Assembly (NCBI GenBank): GCA_017425245.1
Contig: JAFOOX010000045.1
Span: 41,996 to 105,995 of the forward strand
DNA length: 64,000 nt
DNA from: Gammaproteobacteria bacterium
Lineage (GTDB): Bacteria; Pseudomonadota; Gammaproteobacteria; Enterobacterales; Neiellaceae
Direction of reading: 5' to 3'
The stretch's first letter is position 1. Every line of letters starts with the position of its first letter. The position numbers and the translations under genes are program-made. Shown one piece after another: positions 9,634 through 20,504 of the stretch. The notes below the pieces were generated by a model. The model saw nothing but the letters and a program-made list of their open reading frames with translations. It had not been told where the DNA came from and made no database searches.

Positions 9634-10054
9634 CACCGCTGCCGAGGGAGGCGGCCAGTTTATCGAGCACACCGTTAATGAACTTGTGGCTGTCTTCCGA
9701 GGCGAAGGTCTTGGCCAGTTCGATCCCCTCGTTGATCACCACCTTGTAAGGCAGCTCCGGGTGGTGGCAGAGCTCATAGGCGCCGAGGCGCAGAATGGCT
9801 TTTTCGACCAGATCCACATCCTTGAACGGACGGCTGACCAGGGCCGAGAGTTTCTCGTCCAGCTCGTCAACGGTGCGCACCACACCACCGAACAGATCAC
9901 GGAAATAACTCAGATCTGTGCTTTCCGGATCATTGTCGGACACAAACTGCAGCTCGATGCTGGCCACGTTGTCGCCCGTCATGGCCCACTGGTAGAGGGC
10001 CTGCAGCGCGATGCGACGGGCCTTGCGGCGATTGGCAGGCTTAACCACAGACAT
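9620..10054 (-). CDS. nusB: Transcription antitermination factor NusB
   Basis: A 144-residue all-helical protein beginning [20 protein letters not shown], with the usual NusB RNA-binding arginine-rich start. It binds boxA RNA with NusE/S10 and supports rRNA antitermination. The C-terminal helices contain AKTFASEDSHKFINGVLD, typical of the family. It touches ribH upstream (shared base at 10054) and overlaps thiL downstream. Confidence 0.96.
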   Translation of the reverse strand: MSVVKPANRRKARRIALQALYQWAMTGDNVASIELQFVSDNDPESTDLSYFRDLFGGVVRTVDELDEKLSALVSRPFKDVDLVEKAILRLGAYELCHHPELPYKVVINEGIELAKTFASEDSHKFINGVLDKLAASLGSGDGRR

Positions 10055-10530
10055 CAGAGATCACCCTTGAGGCTGGCTAGCACGTTCACCATCTCCAATG
10101 CCGACAGGGCCGCTTCAGCGCCTTTGTTGCCGGCTTTGGTGCCCGCGCGCTCAATGGCCTGTTCGATGGTATCGACGGTTAACACGCCGAAGGCCACCGG
10201 CAGGGTGTACTCAAGGGCGACCTGGGCGATCCCTTTGTTGCACTCACCAGCGACGAAATCGAAATGGGGGGTACCGCCGCGGATCACTGCGCCCAGCGCC
10301 ACAATGGCGTCAAACTTGCCGCTGGCCGCCACCTGCTTGACCGCCACCGGCAGTTCATAGGCGCCCGGTACTTTGACCAGGGTGATGGCATCGCGCGCAA
10401 CCTGACCATGACGGACCAGAGTATCAATCGCCCCTTCGATCAGGTTTTCGACGATCAGACTGTTGAAGCGCGAGGCGACAATGGCAAAGCGCGCCTTGGG
10501 TGCGACAAAGCCCCCTTCGATCACCTTCAT
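10054..10530 (-). CDS. ribH: 6,7-dimethyl-8-ribityllumazine synthase
   Basis: A 158-residue lumazine synthase, the penultimate step of riboflavin synthesis. It shows VASRFN near the N-terminus, KVPGAYELP, and [14 protein letters not shown] with the catalytic histidine. It condenses 5-amino-6-ribitylamino-uracil with dihydroxybutanone phosphate supplied by the RibB domain encoded just upstream. The 97-base gap to ribBA is the widest inside the rib block and could hold an internal promoter, but none was recognised. Confidence 0.96.
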   Translation of the reverse strand: MKVIEGGFVAPKARFAIVASRFNSLIVENLIEGAIDTLVRHGQVARDAITLVKVPGAYELPVAVKQVAASGKFDAIVALGAVIRGGTPHFDFVAGECNKGIAQVALEYTLPVAFGVLTVDTIEQAIERAGTKAGNKGAEAALSALEMVNVLASLKGDL

Positions 10531-10627
10531 GGTTATCCCCTTAGTAAAACGACAGATTCATCCGGCAGACGCCGGTCAAAGTGGCGGCAGTTTAGCATCA
10601 CTGCCGCCGCCACACACGGTACCGACC

Positions 10628-11737
10628 CTATTCGCTGACATACTCGGTCACCGTCAGGCCAAAGCCGGACAGGGCGTGGTAGCGCTTGGGCGAGCTGAGC
10701 AGGCGCATCTGGCGCACCCCCAGCGCGGTCAGGATCTGCGACCCCACGCCGACCCGGCGCGATACCACCTGTGATTGCACCGGTGCATCACGCTCGCCCC
10801 GGTCTTCCGCCTCAAAGGTTCGCAGTTGATCGATCAGCTCGCCGTTGCTCTCTTGGCGACCAAGCAACACCAGCACCCCGCCTTCGGCCGCAATGCGCTG
10901 CATCGCCTTGTCGAGCGGCCAGCTACGGTGGGCGTTGCGTTCGGTAAAGAGCACATCGTTCAAGAAATCATGCAGATGGACGCGTACCAGGGTCGCCACT
11001 TCGGCGCTAATCGGGCCTTTGACCAGCGCGTGGTGGAGCTGGTTGTCGATGGTGTCGCGGAAGCTGTAGAGATCAAAGGTACCAAAGCGGGTCGGCAGCT
11101 GGCAGTGCGCCACCTGCTCCACGGTCGTTTCGTGCAGGTTACGGTATTCGATCAGATCGGCGACCGTACCCAGCTTGATGCCATGCTCGGCAGCGAACTT
11201 TTCCAGATCGTCACGACGGGCCATGGTGCCGTCTTCGTTGAGGATCTCGACGATCACCGCCGCCGGTTCACAGCCGGCCAGACGAGCCAGGTCACAGCCT
11301 GCTTCGGTATGGCCGGCGCGGGTCAACACCCCGCCATCCTGGGCCATCAGCGGAAAGATATGGCCCGGCTGGACCACGTCTGAGGCCTTGGCGTCTGGAG
11401 CCACGGCTGCTTTAACGGTGACGGCGCGGTCGGCCGCCGAGATGCCGGTAGTGACGCCACGGGCCGCTTCAATCGACACCGTGAAGGCGGTGGAGAACTG
11501 GGCGCCATTGCGATGCACCATCAGCGGCAGATTCAGGCGCTGGCAGCGCTCGCGGGTCAGGGTCAAGCAGATCAGACCACGGCCATATTTGGCCATAAAA
11601 TTGATCGCATCCGGAGTGATGGCGTCGGCAGCCATGATCAGGTCGCCCTCGTTCTCCCGATCCTCATCATCCATCAGGATCACCATGCGCCCGGCGCGGA
11701 TCTCTTCGATGATCTCAGCGGTAGTTGCCAGTGCCAT
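10628..11737 (-). CDS. ribBA: Dihydroxybutanone-phosphate synthase with degenerate GTP cyclohydrolase II domain (RibBA-type / RibBX)
   Basis: A 369-residue two-domain protein. Residues 1-~205 are a clear 3,4-dihydroxy-2-butanone-4-phosphate synthase with [11 protein letters not shown] and [16 protein letters not shown]. Residues ~210-369 resemble GTP cyclohydrolase II, but the zinc-binding cysteine cluster (normally HSECLTGDVFGSLRCDCG-like) is absent: the equivalent segment reads [19 protein letters not shown]. This domain is therefore unlikely to hydrolyse GTP, as known for 'RibBX' proteins, and a separate RibA is expected elsewhere. It lies between ribE and ribH, one base after the ribE stop. 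Confidence 0.93.
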   Translation of the reverse strand: MALATTAEIIEEIRAGRMVILMDDEDRENEGDLIMAADAITPDAINFMAKYGRGLICLTLTRERCQRLNLPLMVHRNGAQFSTAFTVSIEAARGVTTGISAADRAVTVKAAVAPDAKASDVVQPGHIFPLMAQDGGVLTRAGHTEAGCDLARLAGCEPAAVIVEILNEDGTMARRDDLEKFAAEHGIKLGTVADLIEYRNLHETTVEQVAHCQLPTRFGTFDLYSFRDTIDNQLHHALVKGPISAEVATLVRVHLHDFLNDVLFTERNAHRSWPLDKAMQRIAAEGGVLVLLGRQESNGELIDQLRTFEAEDRGERDAPVQSQVVSRRVGVGSQILTALGVRQMRLLSSPKRYHALSGFGLTVTEYVSE

Positions 11738-12412
11738 TCAACTGCTCCTCATAGTGCCGGAAGGGGCCATGCCGAAACCGAGCTCGGCCAGTTTGCCCCA
11801 AGTGAGATTGCCCGCGCCGCTGCGTGCCTGCAGCAGCCGTTCGAGATAGCGGGCCAGCAGGTCCACCTCAAGGTTAACCACCCCACCGGCGCCCAGCTTG
11901 TCGAGGCTGGTCATGGCCAAAGTGTGGGGAATGATGGTCAGCCGGAAGTCGCTGTTACGCACCTCGTTGACCGTCAGACTGATGCCATTGACAGTAATGC
12001 TGCCCTTTTCGGCGATGTAGCGCGCCAGTTCATCGGGGGCGCGCAGCCAGAACTCCACCGCTTCGCCGCTGCTGGTGCGCGACAGCACGGTGCCGAGGCC
12101 ATCGACATGGCCGCTGACGATATGGCCGCCAAAGCGGGTGGTTGGCAACATCGCCTTTTCCAGATTAACGCGACTGCCCACCTTGGCATGGGCATAACCG
12201 GTGCGATCCAGGGTCTCCTGCGACAGGTCGGCGCAGTAACGGTCGCCCTTGAGCGCCACCACCGTCAGGCAGACACCGTCGGTGGCGATGGAATCGCCAA
12301 GTTTAACGTCTGACAGATCCCAGTCGCCGACGGCGATCTCCAGCCGCGCTCCTTTGCCATGGCGCTGAATGGCGGCAATGGTACCCACTGCGTCAATGAT
12401 TCCGGTAAACAT
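11738..12412 (-). CDS. ribE: Riboflavin synthase (alpha subunit)
   Basis: A 224-residue protein with two homologous lumazine-binding barrels. The first begins MFTGIIDAVGTI; the repeat begins around residue 100 after RFGGHIVSGHVDG. It dismutates two dimethylribityllumazines to riboflavin. It is sandwiched between ribD (shared base at 12412) and ribBA, as expected for a rib operon. The gene is called ribC in E. coli and ribE in many other genomes. Confidence 0.95.
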   Translation of the reverse strand: MFTGIIDAVGTIAAIQRHGKGARLEIAVGDWDLSDVKLGDSIATDGVCLTVVALKGDRYCADLSQETLDRTGYAHAKVGSRVNLEKAMLPTTRFGGHIVSGHVDGLGTVLSRTSSGEAVEFWLRAPDELARYIAEKGSITVNGISLTVNEVRNSDFRLTIIPHTLAMTSLDKLGAGGVVNLEVDLLARYLERLLQARSGAGNLTWGKLAELGFGMAPSGTMRSS

Positions 12413-13545
12413 TAGGCGTGCTCCTGAGTGGGGGCGACAGTCGCAACAAGGCGCAGATCATCACCCACCATACGTTGCTCAACCAGTTGGAGATTGGGGC
12501 TGGCCGCCAGCTTTTCCAGCCCCGGCAGCGCAAACAGGCCGCGGCTGTCACTGCCCAGCAGTTTCGGCGCCAGATAAATCAGCAACTGGTCGGCCAGACC
12601 GGCCTGCATCAGCGCCCCGGCCAGGGTGGCACCGGCCTCAACCCAGAGTTCGTTAAGTCCCAGGCGACCCAGTTGCTGCAGCAATGCCGGCAGGTTCAGC
12701 TGGCCATTGGCACTGGTGGTGCAGGCCAGCTGTTGATCCTGCGGGCGAAACCAATTGGCGCGTGGCGCGTCTGCCGGCCGCAGCAGCCAGATTGGGGCTG
12801 GTTCATCCAGCAGGCGACCGCCAGCCTGCAGTCGGCACTGGCTGTCTATGATCAGCCTAAGCGGCTGGCGTAGCTGCGCCAGCGGATAGGGCTCCCCGGC
12901 TGGCCAGCGCAGATTCAGCAACGGATCGTCGGCCAGCACCGTGGCCGCCGTCGACAGGATGGCGCAGCTGGCGGCACGCCAGCGCTGCACATCAGCCCGC
13001 GCCGCAGCGCCGGTGATCCACTGGCTTTCGCCACTGGCCATGGCGGTGCGGCCATCGAGCGATGCCCCAAGTTTGACCGTCACCCGTGGCCGGCCGCGCA
13101 CCATACGCGAGATAAAACCGGCATTAAGGGCGGCGGCGGTGTCCGCCATCAGCCCATGGGCGGTGACGATGCCCGCCTGTTGCAGCAGCGCCAAACCACG
13201 GCCAGCCACCAGCGGGTTGGGGTCAACCATGGCGGCAATCACCCGGCTCACGCCGGCCTTAATCAGGGCCTCGGCACAGGGCGGAGTACGGCCATAGTGG
13301 CTGCAGGGCTCCAAGGTGACATAGGCGGTCGCGCCACGGGCCTGTTCACCGGCCATGGCCAGCGCATTCACTTCGGCATGGGGGCCGCCGGCCTGAACAT
13401 GCCAGCCCTCACCCACCACGGCATCACCCTTGGCCAGCACACACCCCACCTGCGGATTGGGGCTGGTGGTGTAACGGCCGCGCTCGGCCAGACGCAGAGC
13501 ACGGGCCATAAAGCGGGCATCCAAGGGGGTGAAGGTCTCAGCCAT
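12412..13545 (-). CDS. ribD: Bifunctional diaminohydroxyphosphoribosylaminopyrimidine deaminase / reductase
   Basis: A 377-residue fusion. The N-terminal zinc deaminase domain shows HAEVNAL and PCSHYGRTPPCAEAL (zinc-binding histidine and two cysteines). The C-terminal NADPH-dependent reductase shows VTVKLGASLDGRTA and ends near WVEAGATLAGAL. It carries out steps two and three of riboflavin synthesis. It touches nrdR on one side and ribE on the other. Confidence 0.96.
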   Translation of the reverse strand: MAETFTPLDARFMARALRLAERGRYTTSPNPQVGCVLAKGDAVVGEGWHVQAGGPHAEVNALAMAGEQARGATAYVTLEPCSHYGRTPPCAEALIKAGVSRVIAAMVDPNPLVAGRGLALLQQAGIVTAHGLMADTAAALNAGFISRMVRGRPRVTVKLGASLDGRTAMASGESQWITGAAARADVQRWRAASCAILSTAATVLADDPLLNLRWPAGEPYPLAQLRQPLRLIIDSQCRLQAGGRLLDEPAPIWLLRPADAPRANWFRPQDQQLACTTSANGQLNLPALLQQLGRLGLNELWVEAGATLAGALMQAGLADQLLIYLAPKLLGSDSRGLFALPGLEKLAASPNLQLVEQRMVGDDLRLVATVAPTQEHA

Positions 13546-14000
13546 CAGGGCGATTTCTGCAGTTTGGCCACCGCCTCTTCAAACTGGCGGATGTCATCGA
13601 ACGACAGGTAAACCGAGGCAAAGCGCACGTAAGCCACCTTATCGAGCTTTTTCAGCGCTTCCATCACCAGTTCACCCAACAGCCGGCTACTCACTTCCCG
13701 TTCGCCGGTGGCACGCAGCTGTGAGCCGATCTCGGCAATAGTGCTCTCAATGTTCTCGGTGGGCACCGGTCGCCGTTCCAGCGCCCGCAGCAGGCCGGCG
13801 CGTAGCTTTTCTTCGTTAAAGGGCTCGCGGCTGCCATCGCGCTTGATGATGCGCGGCATCACCAGTTCCGCCCCTTCAAAGGTGGTGAAGCGCTCGCCAC
13901 AGGCAGTGCATTCTCGCCGCCGCCGCACCTGCTGGCCTTCGGCCACCAGCCGCGAATCGATCACTTTGGTATCGGGTTTGCCACAAAAAGGACAGTGCAT
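13545..14000 (-). CDS. nrdR: Transcriptional repressor NrdR
   Basis: A 151-residue regulator. The zinc ribbon has CPFC at residues 3-6 and CTAC near residues 32-35, followed by an ATP-cone domain starting around [13 protein letters not shown]. It represses ribonucleotide reductase genes in response to ATP/dATP. It heads the ribDE block, an arrangement conserved in gammaproteobacteria. Confidence 0.96.
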   Translation of the reverse strand: MHCPFCGKPDTKVIDSRLVAEGQQVRRRRECTACGERFTTFEGAELVMPRIIKRDGSREPFNEEKLRAGLLRALERRPVPTENIESTIAEIGSQLRATGEREVSSRLLGELVMEALKKLDKVAYVRFASVYLSFDDIRQFEEAVAKLQKSP

Positions 14001-14037
14001 CGCGCTAATTGCCTCCTTTTACCGCCGTGCAATGACA

Positions 14038-14059
14038 AAGGCCGCCCGCAGGCGGCCTT
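14038..14059 (-). terminator. Hairpin terminator after glyA
   Basis: A perfect 9-bp GC-rich stem (14038-14046 with 14051-14059) with a four-base loop. It lies 18 bases past the glyA stop on the minus strand, followed by a short T-rich tail (TTTGTCATT). It separates glyA from nrdR, although read-through is possible. Confidence 0.65.
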
Positions 14060-14076
14060 GCTACTTTAGCTCACGC

Positions 14077-15330
14077 TTAGCCGTAAACCGGCAGGCGCTT
14101 GCAGATGGCGCTGACCTTGCCGCGCACCGCATCCAGCACGGCGTCGTCAGTGCTGTTATCGAGCACATCGCAGATCCAGCCAGCCAGATCGGCGGCGTCG
14201 GCTTCGACGAAGCCGCGACGGGTGATGGCCGGGGTGCCGATGCGGATACCGCTGGTGACGAAGGGCGAACGCGGATCGTTGGGTACCGAGTTCTTGTTGA
14301 CGGTGATGTGGGCCTTGCCCAGCGCCGCGTCAGCGTCTTTACCGCTGATTTCACGGTCGATCAGGTCAACCAGGAACAGGTGGTTTTCAGTGCCGCCGGA
14401 GACGATCTTGTAACCGCGCTGTTGGAACACGCTGACCATCGCCTTGGCATTTTTGATCACCTGAGCCTGATAGGCCTTGAACTCAGGCTCCATCGCTTCT
14501 TTAAAGGCCACCGCCTTGGCAGCGATCACGTGGCACAGCGGGCCGCCCTGACCGCCGGGGAACACGGCGCTGTTGAGCTTCTTGTAGATCTCTTCATCAC
14601 CAATGGCTGACAAGATCATGCCGCTGCGCGGGCCAGCGAGGGTCTTGTGAGTGGTGGTGGTGACCACATGGGCGTGGGGCAGCGGGTTCGGGTAGAGGCC
14701 AGCAGCCACCAGACCGGCAACATGGGCCATATCAACCAGCAGGTAGGCGCCCACGCGATCGGCAATGGCGCGGAAACGCGACCAGTCGATCACCTGCGAA
14801 TAGGCGGAGAAACCGGCGATCACCATCTTCGGACGGTGCTCAAGGGCCAAGCGCTCCACTTCGTCATAATCGATGCTGCCTTCGGCGTTCACGCCGTACT
14901 GCACGGCGTTGTAGATCTTGCCGGAGAAGTTGACCTTGGCACCGTGAGTCAGGTGGCCACCGTGGGCCAGGCTCATGCCCAGCACCACGTCGTGGGGCTG
15001 CAGCAGGGCGTGGAATACCGCGATATTGGCCTGGGAGCCAGCGTGCGGCTGAACGTTGACATAGTCCGCGCCAAACAGCACCTTGGCGCGGTCAATGGCC
15101 AACTGCTCGACCACGTCGACATACTCGCAACCACCGTAGTAACGCTTGCCCGGGTAACCTTCGGCGTACTTGTTGGTCAGCTGTGACCCCTGCGCCTGCA
15201 ACACCCGCATGCTGGCATAGTTTTCAGAGGCGATCAGCTCGATATGGTCTTCCTGACGGGCAACTTCATCCTCCATTGCCTGCCAGAGTTCGGGATCATA
15301 ATCGGCGATGGTCATGGTACGCGACAGCAT
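14077..15330 (-). CDS. glyA: Serine hydroxymethyltransferase
   Basis: A 417-residue PLP enzyme that interconverts serine and glycine while charging tetrahydrofolate with a one-carbon unit. The PLP lysine lies in [13 protein letters not shown] and the N-terminal segment contains [12 protein letters not shown]. The ATG at 15330 gives [12 protein letters not shown], matching known starts and the usual 417-residue length, with GGAG upstream. The open frame continues to 15552, but that extension is unconserved. Confidence 0.97.
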   Translation of the reverse strand: MLSRTMTIADYDPELWQAMEDEVARQEDHIELIASENYASMRVLQAQGSQLTNKYAEGYPGKRYYGGCEYVDVVEQLAIDRAKVLFGADYVNVQPHAGSQANIAVFHALLQPHDVVLGMSLAHGGHLTHGAKVNFSGKIYNAVQYGVNAEGSIDYDEVERLALEHRPKMVIAGFSAYSQVIDWSRFRAIADRVGAYLLVDMAHVAGLVAAGLYPNPLPHAHVVTTTTHKTLAGPRSGMILSAIGDEEIYKKLNSAVFPGGQGGPLCHVIAAKAVAFKEAMEPEFKAYQAQVIKNAKAMVSVFQQRGYKIVSGGTENHLFLVDLIDREISGKDADAALGKAHITVNKNSVPNDPRSPFVTSGIRIGTPAITRRGFVEADAADLAGWICDVLDNSTDDAVLDAVRGKVSAICKRLPVYG

Positions 15331-15538
15331 GGGCACTCCACAGGGGCTGGTGGGCGGTCTCAAGGGGCAGAATTCTAACTGGTTCGGGCGCGAGATCACA
15401 GCCTCGATTAAGCCTTCCGACGTCACTTGATCAAGGTCACTTGTAGCACTTGGACTATGGCGGCACAACAGCCAGTAAACCACACTGACAGCGCTGCCAG
15501 TCTCTGGCGCTATGAAATCAGGAATGGAGTCTGCCTGC

Positions 15539-17803
15539 ATGTTGAAACTCAATCGTCTCAGCCATCAGATCCCGCTACTGGCTGCGCTCGGTGTTGCCCT
15601 GCTCGCAGTGGTGCTGGTCAGCGACGCCCTGCTGGATAATCAAAAACAGCAGCAACTGGCAGAGCAGCAGGGCCTGGAAGCCACTGCCGCCACCATTCGC
15701 GCCACCATCGATCAAACGACTCATGAGACCTTGATTGCGGCCCAGTTGGTCGCAGCCCGTAGTGACAGTGCAGCTGCGCTCGCCAATCAGGACTGGCAAG
15801 CACTGGCGAGCCAGTTCGACCCCCATTGGCCGGCTCTGAAGGCACAAGGGATAGAGCAGTTCCAGTTTCATCTGCCACCAGCAACATCTTTTTATCGGGT
15901 ACACAAACCGGAAAAACGGGGGGATGACCTGTCGGCGTTTCGCCACACAGTGGTTGCCGCCAATCGTGATCAACGCCCGGTGGCCGGATTGGAAAACGGC
16001 GTAGCAGGCGTTGGGATCCGCGGCGTAGTGCCGGTATTTCACCAGCAGCAGCATGTCGGCACCGTCGAATTTGGCCGGGCACTCGAACCCGCGCTGTTTC
16101 AGGCGATTTTGCCCAAAGACACCCGTCTGTCATTGCGGATTGAAGATGGCAGCGAACTCAAGCTGTTAGTCGACGGCGGCTTTGGCGATCAGCAAGAGAC
16201 TCTGTATCGCCAAGTAATGGCTGGCCCAAGCGAGTTCGTTACCGTCGAGTCAGCAACAGCACCGCTACGGCTGCTGATTGAACCACTTAAGGATTACACC
16301 GGCAATGTCATCGGTGTGATTGAACTGGCCCATGACAGCAGCGTTAATGTGGCCACACTGCGCAAGCACAGTCTTCGTTTGCTGACCGTGGCCGTCATCG
16401 GCACCCTGCTGATCGCTACCGGTCTGGCCCTGTGGTTGCGCCGTCTTAACCGGCCGCTGCTGGCCAGTATCGAAGCACTGGAAGCGTTAGCCGATGGACA
16501 AGGCGATCTGGCCAGCCAGATGCCAATCGCCGGACCAGAGGAAACCGAGCGCCTGGGGCGGGCGTTCAATACCTTTATTGGCCGCATTCGCGTTACCGTC
16601 ACCTCTCTGTCCACTGCTGTAGGCGAACTACTGACAGAGAGCGATCGGTTGTCGCAACAGGCCGCCCGCAATCTTGATGGCATGCGCCGACAACAGGGCC
16701 AGACCACCCAGATCGCCACCGCCATGACCGAAATGACCACGACCGTCCACGATGTGGCTAACAACACCGCCCAGGCGGCGGACGCCGCAGTGCACGCGGA
16801 ACAGCAGGCCCGCAGTGGTGAACAGGTGGTGGCCGAAAGCATTCTCCTGATCGAGCAGCTGGCCGGTGAAGTCGGTAAAGCCCGCGATACCGTCGCCACC
16901 GTGGCGGGTGCCAGCGACCGGATTGGCTCGGTGCTGTCGGTGATTCAGGCCATTGCCGAACAAACTAACCTGCTGGCTCTCAATGCCGCGATTGAAGCAG
17001 CGCGTGCGGGGGAGCAAGGGCGTGGTTTTGCAGTGGTCGCCGACGAAGTGCGGGCCCTCGCCGCCCGCACCCAGCAATCGACTGCCGAAATCCGTAACAC
17101 CATCGAGCAACTACACCAGTCAGTACAGCAGACCGTGACCATCATTGACCAAGGACAACAGCAAGCGGGTCAGTCAGTGGTGCGCGCCCAGCGCGGTGGC
17201 GAGGCCCTGACCCAGATCCGCAGTGCGGTGGATACCATTCGCGACATGAACACCCAAATCGCCACCGCATCAGAGGAGCAGACCTCAGTCAGCGACGAGA
17301 TCAACCGCAACATCATCAGCGTTCATGAGATCAGTCAGGAGACAACACGAGTCGCTGAGGAGACGGCCGAGATCGCCGCCCACGTCGCCCAGCTGGTCGA
17401 CAAACTGGGCGAACTGTCAGCGCAGTTTCATGATGGGTCCAATATCACCCTTGAACTGGGGCGAGCACGCGCAGCCCACCTGGGTTGGAAGGCACGGGTG
17501 CGAGCCTTTCTCGATGGCGCCGAACATCTGAGCCACAAAGAAGCGATCAGCGACCACGAGTGCCGCCTCGGACGCTGGTACTTCGGCGAAGGCAAGCATC
17601 GTTTCGGCCAGTTGGGGGCGTTCAAAGCGGTAGAAACGCCTCATGCCGAGTTGCATGCCACCATCAAGCGCATTGTGAGCCTGCGCGAGCAGGGGCAGCA
17701 TCAGCAGGCTGAGCAGCTCTATCAGGTGGTTGAACAAAAATCCGCGGAAGTGGTAAAGGCCATCGACCAGTTGACGCACCAGGTCGAGGCCCAGCAGCGT
17801 TAA
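15539..17803 (+). CDS. Methyl-accepting chemotaxis protein with C-terminal CZB domain
   Basis: A 754-residue transmembrane chemoreceptor. It has a membrane segment at about 10-27, a periplasmic Cache-like sensor to about 280 (with [17 protein letters not shown]), a second membrane segment near 280-298, a HAMP domain to about 355, and a coiled-coil signalling domain with the CheA/CheW hairpin [20 protein letters not shown] near 474-493. It ends with a chemoreceptor zinc-binding domain at about 644-714 (HLGWKARV...[13 protein letters not shown]). CZB domains bind zinc through His/Cys and have been tied to sensing of zinc or hypochlorous acid. The start at 15539 has GGAGT eight bases upstream. 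Confidence 0.92.
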   Translation: MLKLNRLSHQIPLLAALGVALLAVVLVSDALLDNQKQQQLAEQQGLEATAATIRATIDQTTHETLIAAQLVAARSDSAAALANQDWQALASQFDPHWPALKAQGIEQFQFHLPPATSFYRVHKPEKRGDDLSAFRHTVVAANRDQRPVAGLENGVAGVGIRGVVPVFHQQQHVGTVEFGRALEPALFQAILPKDTRLSLRIEDGSELKLLVDGGFGDQQETLYRQVMAGPSEFVTVESATAPLRLLIEPLKDYTGNVIGVIELAHDSSVNVATLRKHSLRLLTVAVIGTLLIATGLALWLRRLNRPLLASIEALEALADGQGDLASQMPIAGPEETERLGRAFNTFIGRIRVTVTSLSTAVGELLTESDRLSQQAARNLDGMRRQQGQTTQIATAMTEMTTTVHDVANNTAQAADAAVHAEQQARSGEQVVAESILLIEQLAGEVGKARDTVATVAGASDRIGSVLSVIQAIAEQTNLLALNAAIEAARAGEQGRGFAVVADEVRALAARTQQSTAEIRNTIEQLHQSVQQTVTIIDQGQQQAGQSVVRAQRGGEALTQIRSAVDTIRDMNTQIATASEEQTSVSDEINRNIISVHEISQETTRVAEETAEIAAHVAQLVDKLGELSAQFHDGSNITLELGRARAAHLGWKARVRAFLDGAEHLSHKEAISDHECRLGRWYFGEGKHRFGQLGAFKAVETPHAELHATIKRIVSLREQGQHQQAEQLYQVVEQKSAEVVKAIDQLTHQVEAQQR

Positions 17804-17811
17804 CCGATGGT

Positions 17812-17846
17812 GCACAGCGATCAGGAGACTCGCCTGATCGCTGTGC
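17812..17846 (+). terminator. Long perfect hairpin after the chemoreceptor gene
   Basis: A 14-bp perfect stem (17812-17825 with 17833-17846) and a 7-base loop, nine bases after the chemoreceptor stop. There is no T run on either side, so it may be a transcript-stabilising hairpin or a Rho-linked end rather than a classical intrinsic terminator. Confidence 0.5.
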
Positions 17847-17891
17847 TGGTGCCACAATACTGCCCTTCCTGACAGCCAAGCTTCTGGACCT

Positions 17892-19556
<1,665 letters not shown>

Positions 19557-19598
19557 GGAAGTCGTGGCGCCGTTCTTTGCGGTGCCTCACCCTTTTGC

Positions 19599-19625
19599 AC
19601 GGGGGCCTGCGGGCCCCCGTTGTGT
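19599..19625 (+). terminator. Terminator after ettA
   Basis: A GC-rich 9-bp stem (19599-19607 with 19612-19620) around a TGCG loop, followed by TGTGTT. It begins 43 bases after the ettA stop. Confidence 0.75.
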
Positions 19626-19675
19626 TGCCAGCCCCCCAGACTAAGATGAAGTCGTCATTGTTGCCGGAGAGTCCC

Positions 19676-20038
19676 ATGCACGAGCGTCGCCGCCATGCCC
19701 GCATCGCCTTCAATGTCAGCGCCGAGCTGATCGCCGCTGACCACCGGGCGCCAACCGAGATCTATGATCTGTCGCTCAAGGGGGCGCTGGTCAGCCTGCC
19801 TGAAGGTTGGCCTCAAGAGATCAAGTCGGCGCTGCTGGTGATCCGGCTACAGGGCAACGAGGCGGTGATCACCATGCAGGTGAGCGTTGCCCACCTCCAT
19901 GATTCCCACTTGGGTCTGTTCTGCCATCACATCGATATCGACAGCATCACCCATCTGCGCCGGCTGATTGAACTCAATCTCGGCGATGAAACACTGCTGC
20001 AGCGGGAGCTGGCGGAACTGCTGCCGCCGGGAGAATAA
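19676..20038 (+). CDS. PilZ domain protein (putative c-di-GMP binder)
   Basis: A 120-residue single-domain protein. It has the arginine-rich start RRRHAR and the second PilZ motif in DLSLKGALV (a D-x-S-x-x-G pattern), the two elements that grip c-di-GMP. The ATG at 19676 is preceded by CCGGAGAG; longer in-frame starts would run through the ettA terminator. One base separates it from a CheY-like gene, so the pair may link c-di-GMP and phosphorelay signals. The output is unknown. Confidence 0.82.
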   Translation: MHERRRHARIAFNVSAELIAADHRAPTEIYDLSLKGALVSLPEGWPQEIKSALLVIRLQGNEAVITMQVSVAHLHDSHLGLFCHHIDIDSITHLRRLIELNLGDETLLQRELAELLPPGE

Positions 20039-20039
20039 G

Positions 20040-20498
20040 ATGAGCCGTGGACCTGGCCACTATCCCCTGCATCGGGTGCTGCTGGCCGAAGACTCCAAAT
20101 CGATGCGAGCAATGGAACTGGCACTGCTCCAGGAGCTTGGGGTAACCCGGGTTGATCAGGCGGAAAATGGACTGCAGGCCCGCCAGCTACTGCTTAAACA
20201 CCGCTACCAGCTGATCCTGTGTGACTGGGACATGCCAGAGTTGTCGGGGCTGGATCTACTCCGCCAGGTACGCCACCATCCAGCCACTCAAGATCTGCCA
20301 TTCATTCTGTGTACCGCCAACGCCAGCCGCGACGAGATCCTGCTGGCGGTTAAAGCGGGTGTCAGTGATTACATTACCAAGCCATTTCAGCCCGCTGCAC
20401 TCTTGGCCAAACTGGATCTCTGGCTGGCCAAGATCCCGGCGCCCAATTTGCGTCTTGAAGAGCAAGCGGCCATAGACGGGCGGCTCGACCAGCTCTAA
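20040..20498 (+). CDS. CheY-like response regulator, receiver domain only
   Basis: A 152-residue receiver protein without an output domain. The phospho-acceptor aspartate is in LCDWDMPELSG, an acidic pocket in LLAEDSKSMR, and the switch threonine/lysine pattern in CTANAS and TKPF. The tail after the receiver (IPAPNLRLEEQAAIDG) has no known function. The start at 20040 follows GGGAG and lies one base after the PilZ stop. The partner kinase is not in the window. Confidence 0.87.
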   Translation: MSRGPGHYPLHRVLLAEDSKSMRAMELALLQELGVTRVDQAENGLQARQLLLKHRYQLILCDWDMPELSGLDLLRQVRHHPATQDLPFILCTANASRDEILLAVKAGVSDYITKPFQPAALLAKLDLWLAKIPAPNLRLEEQAAIDGRLDQL

Positions 20499-20504
20499 TC
20501 CACC

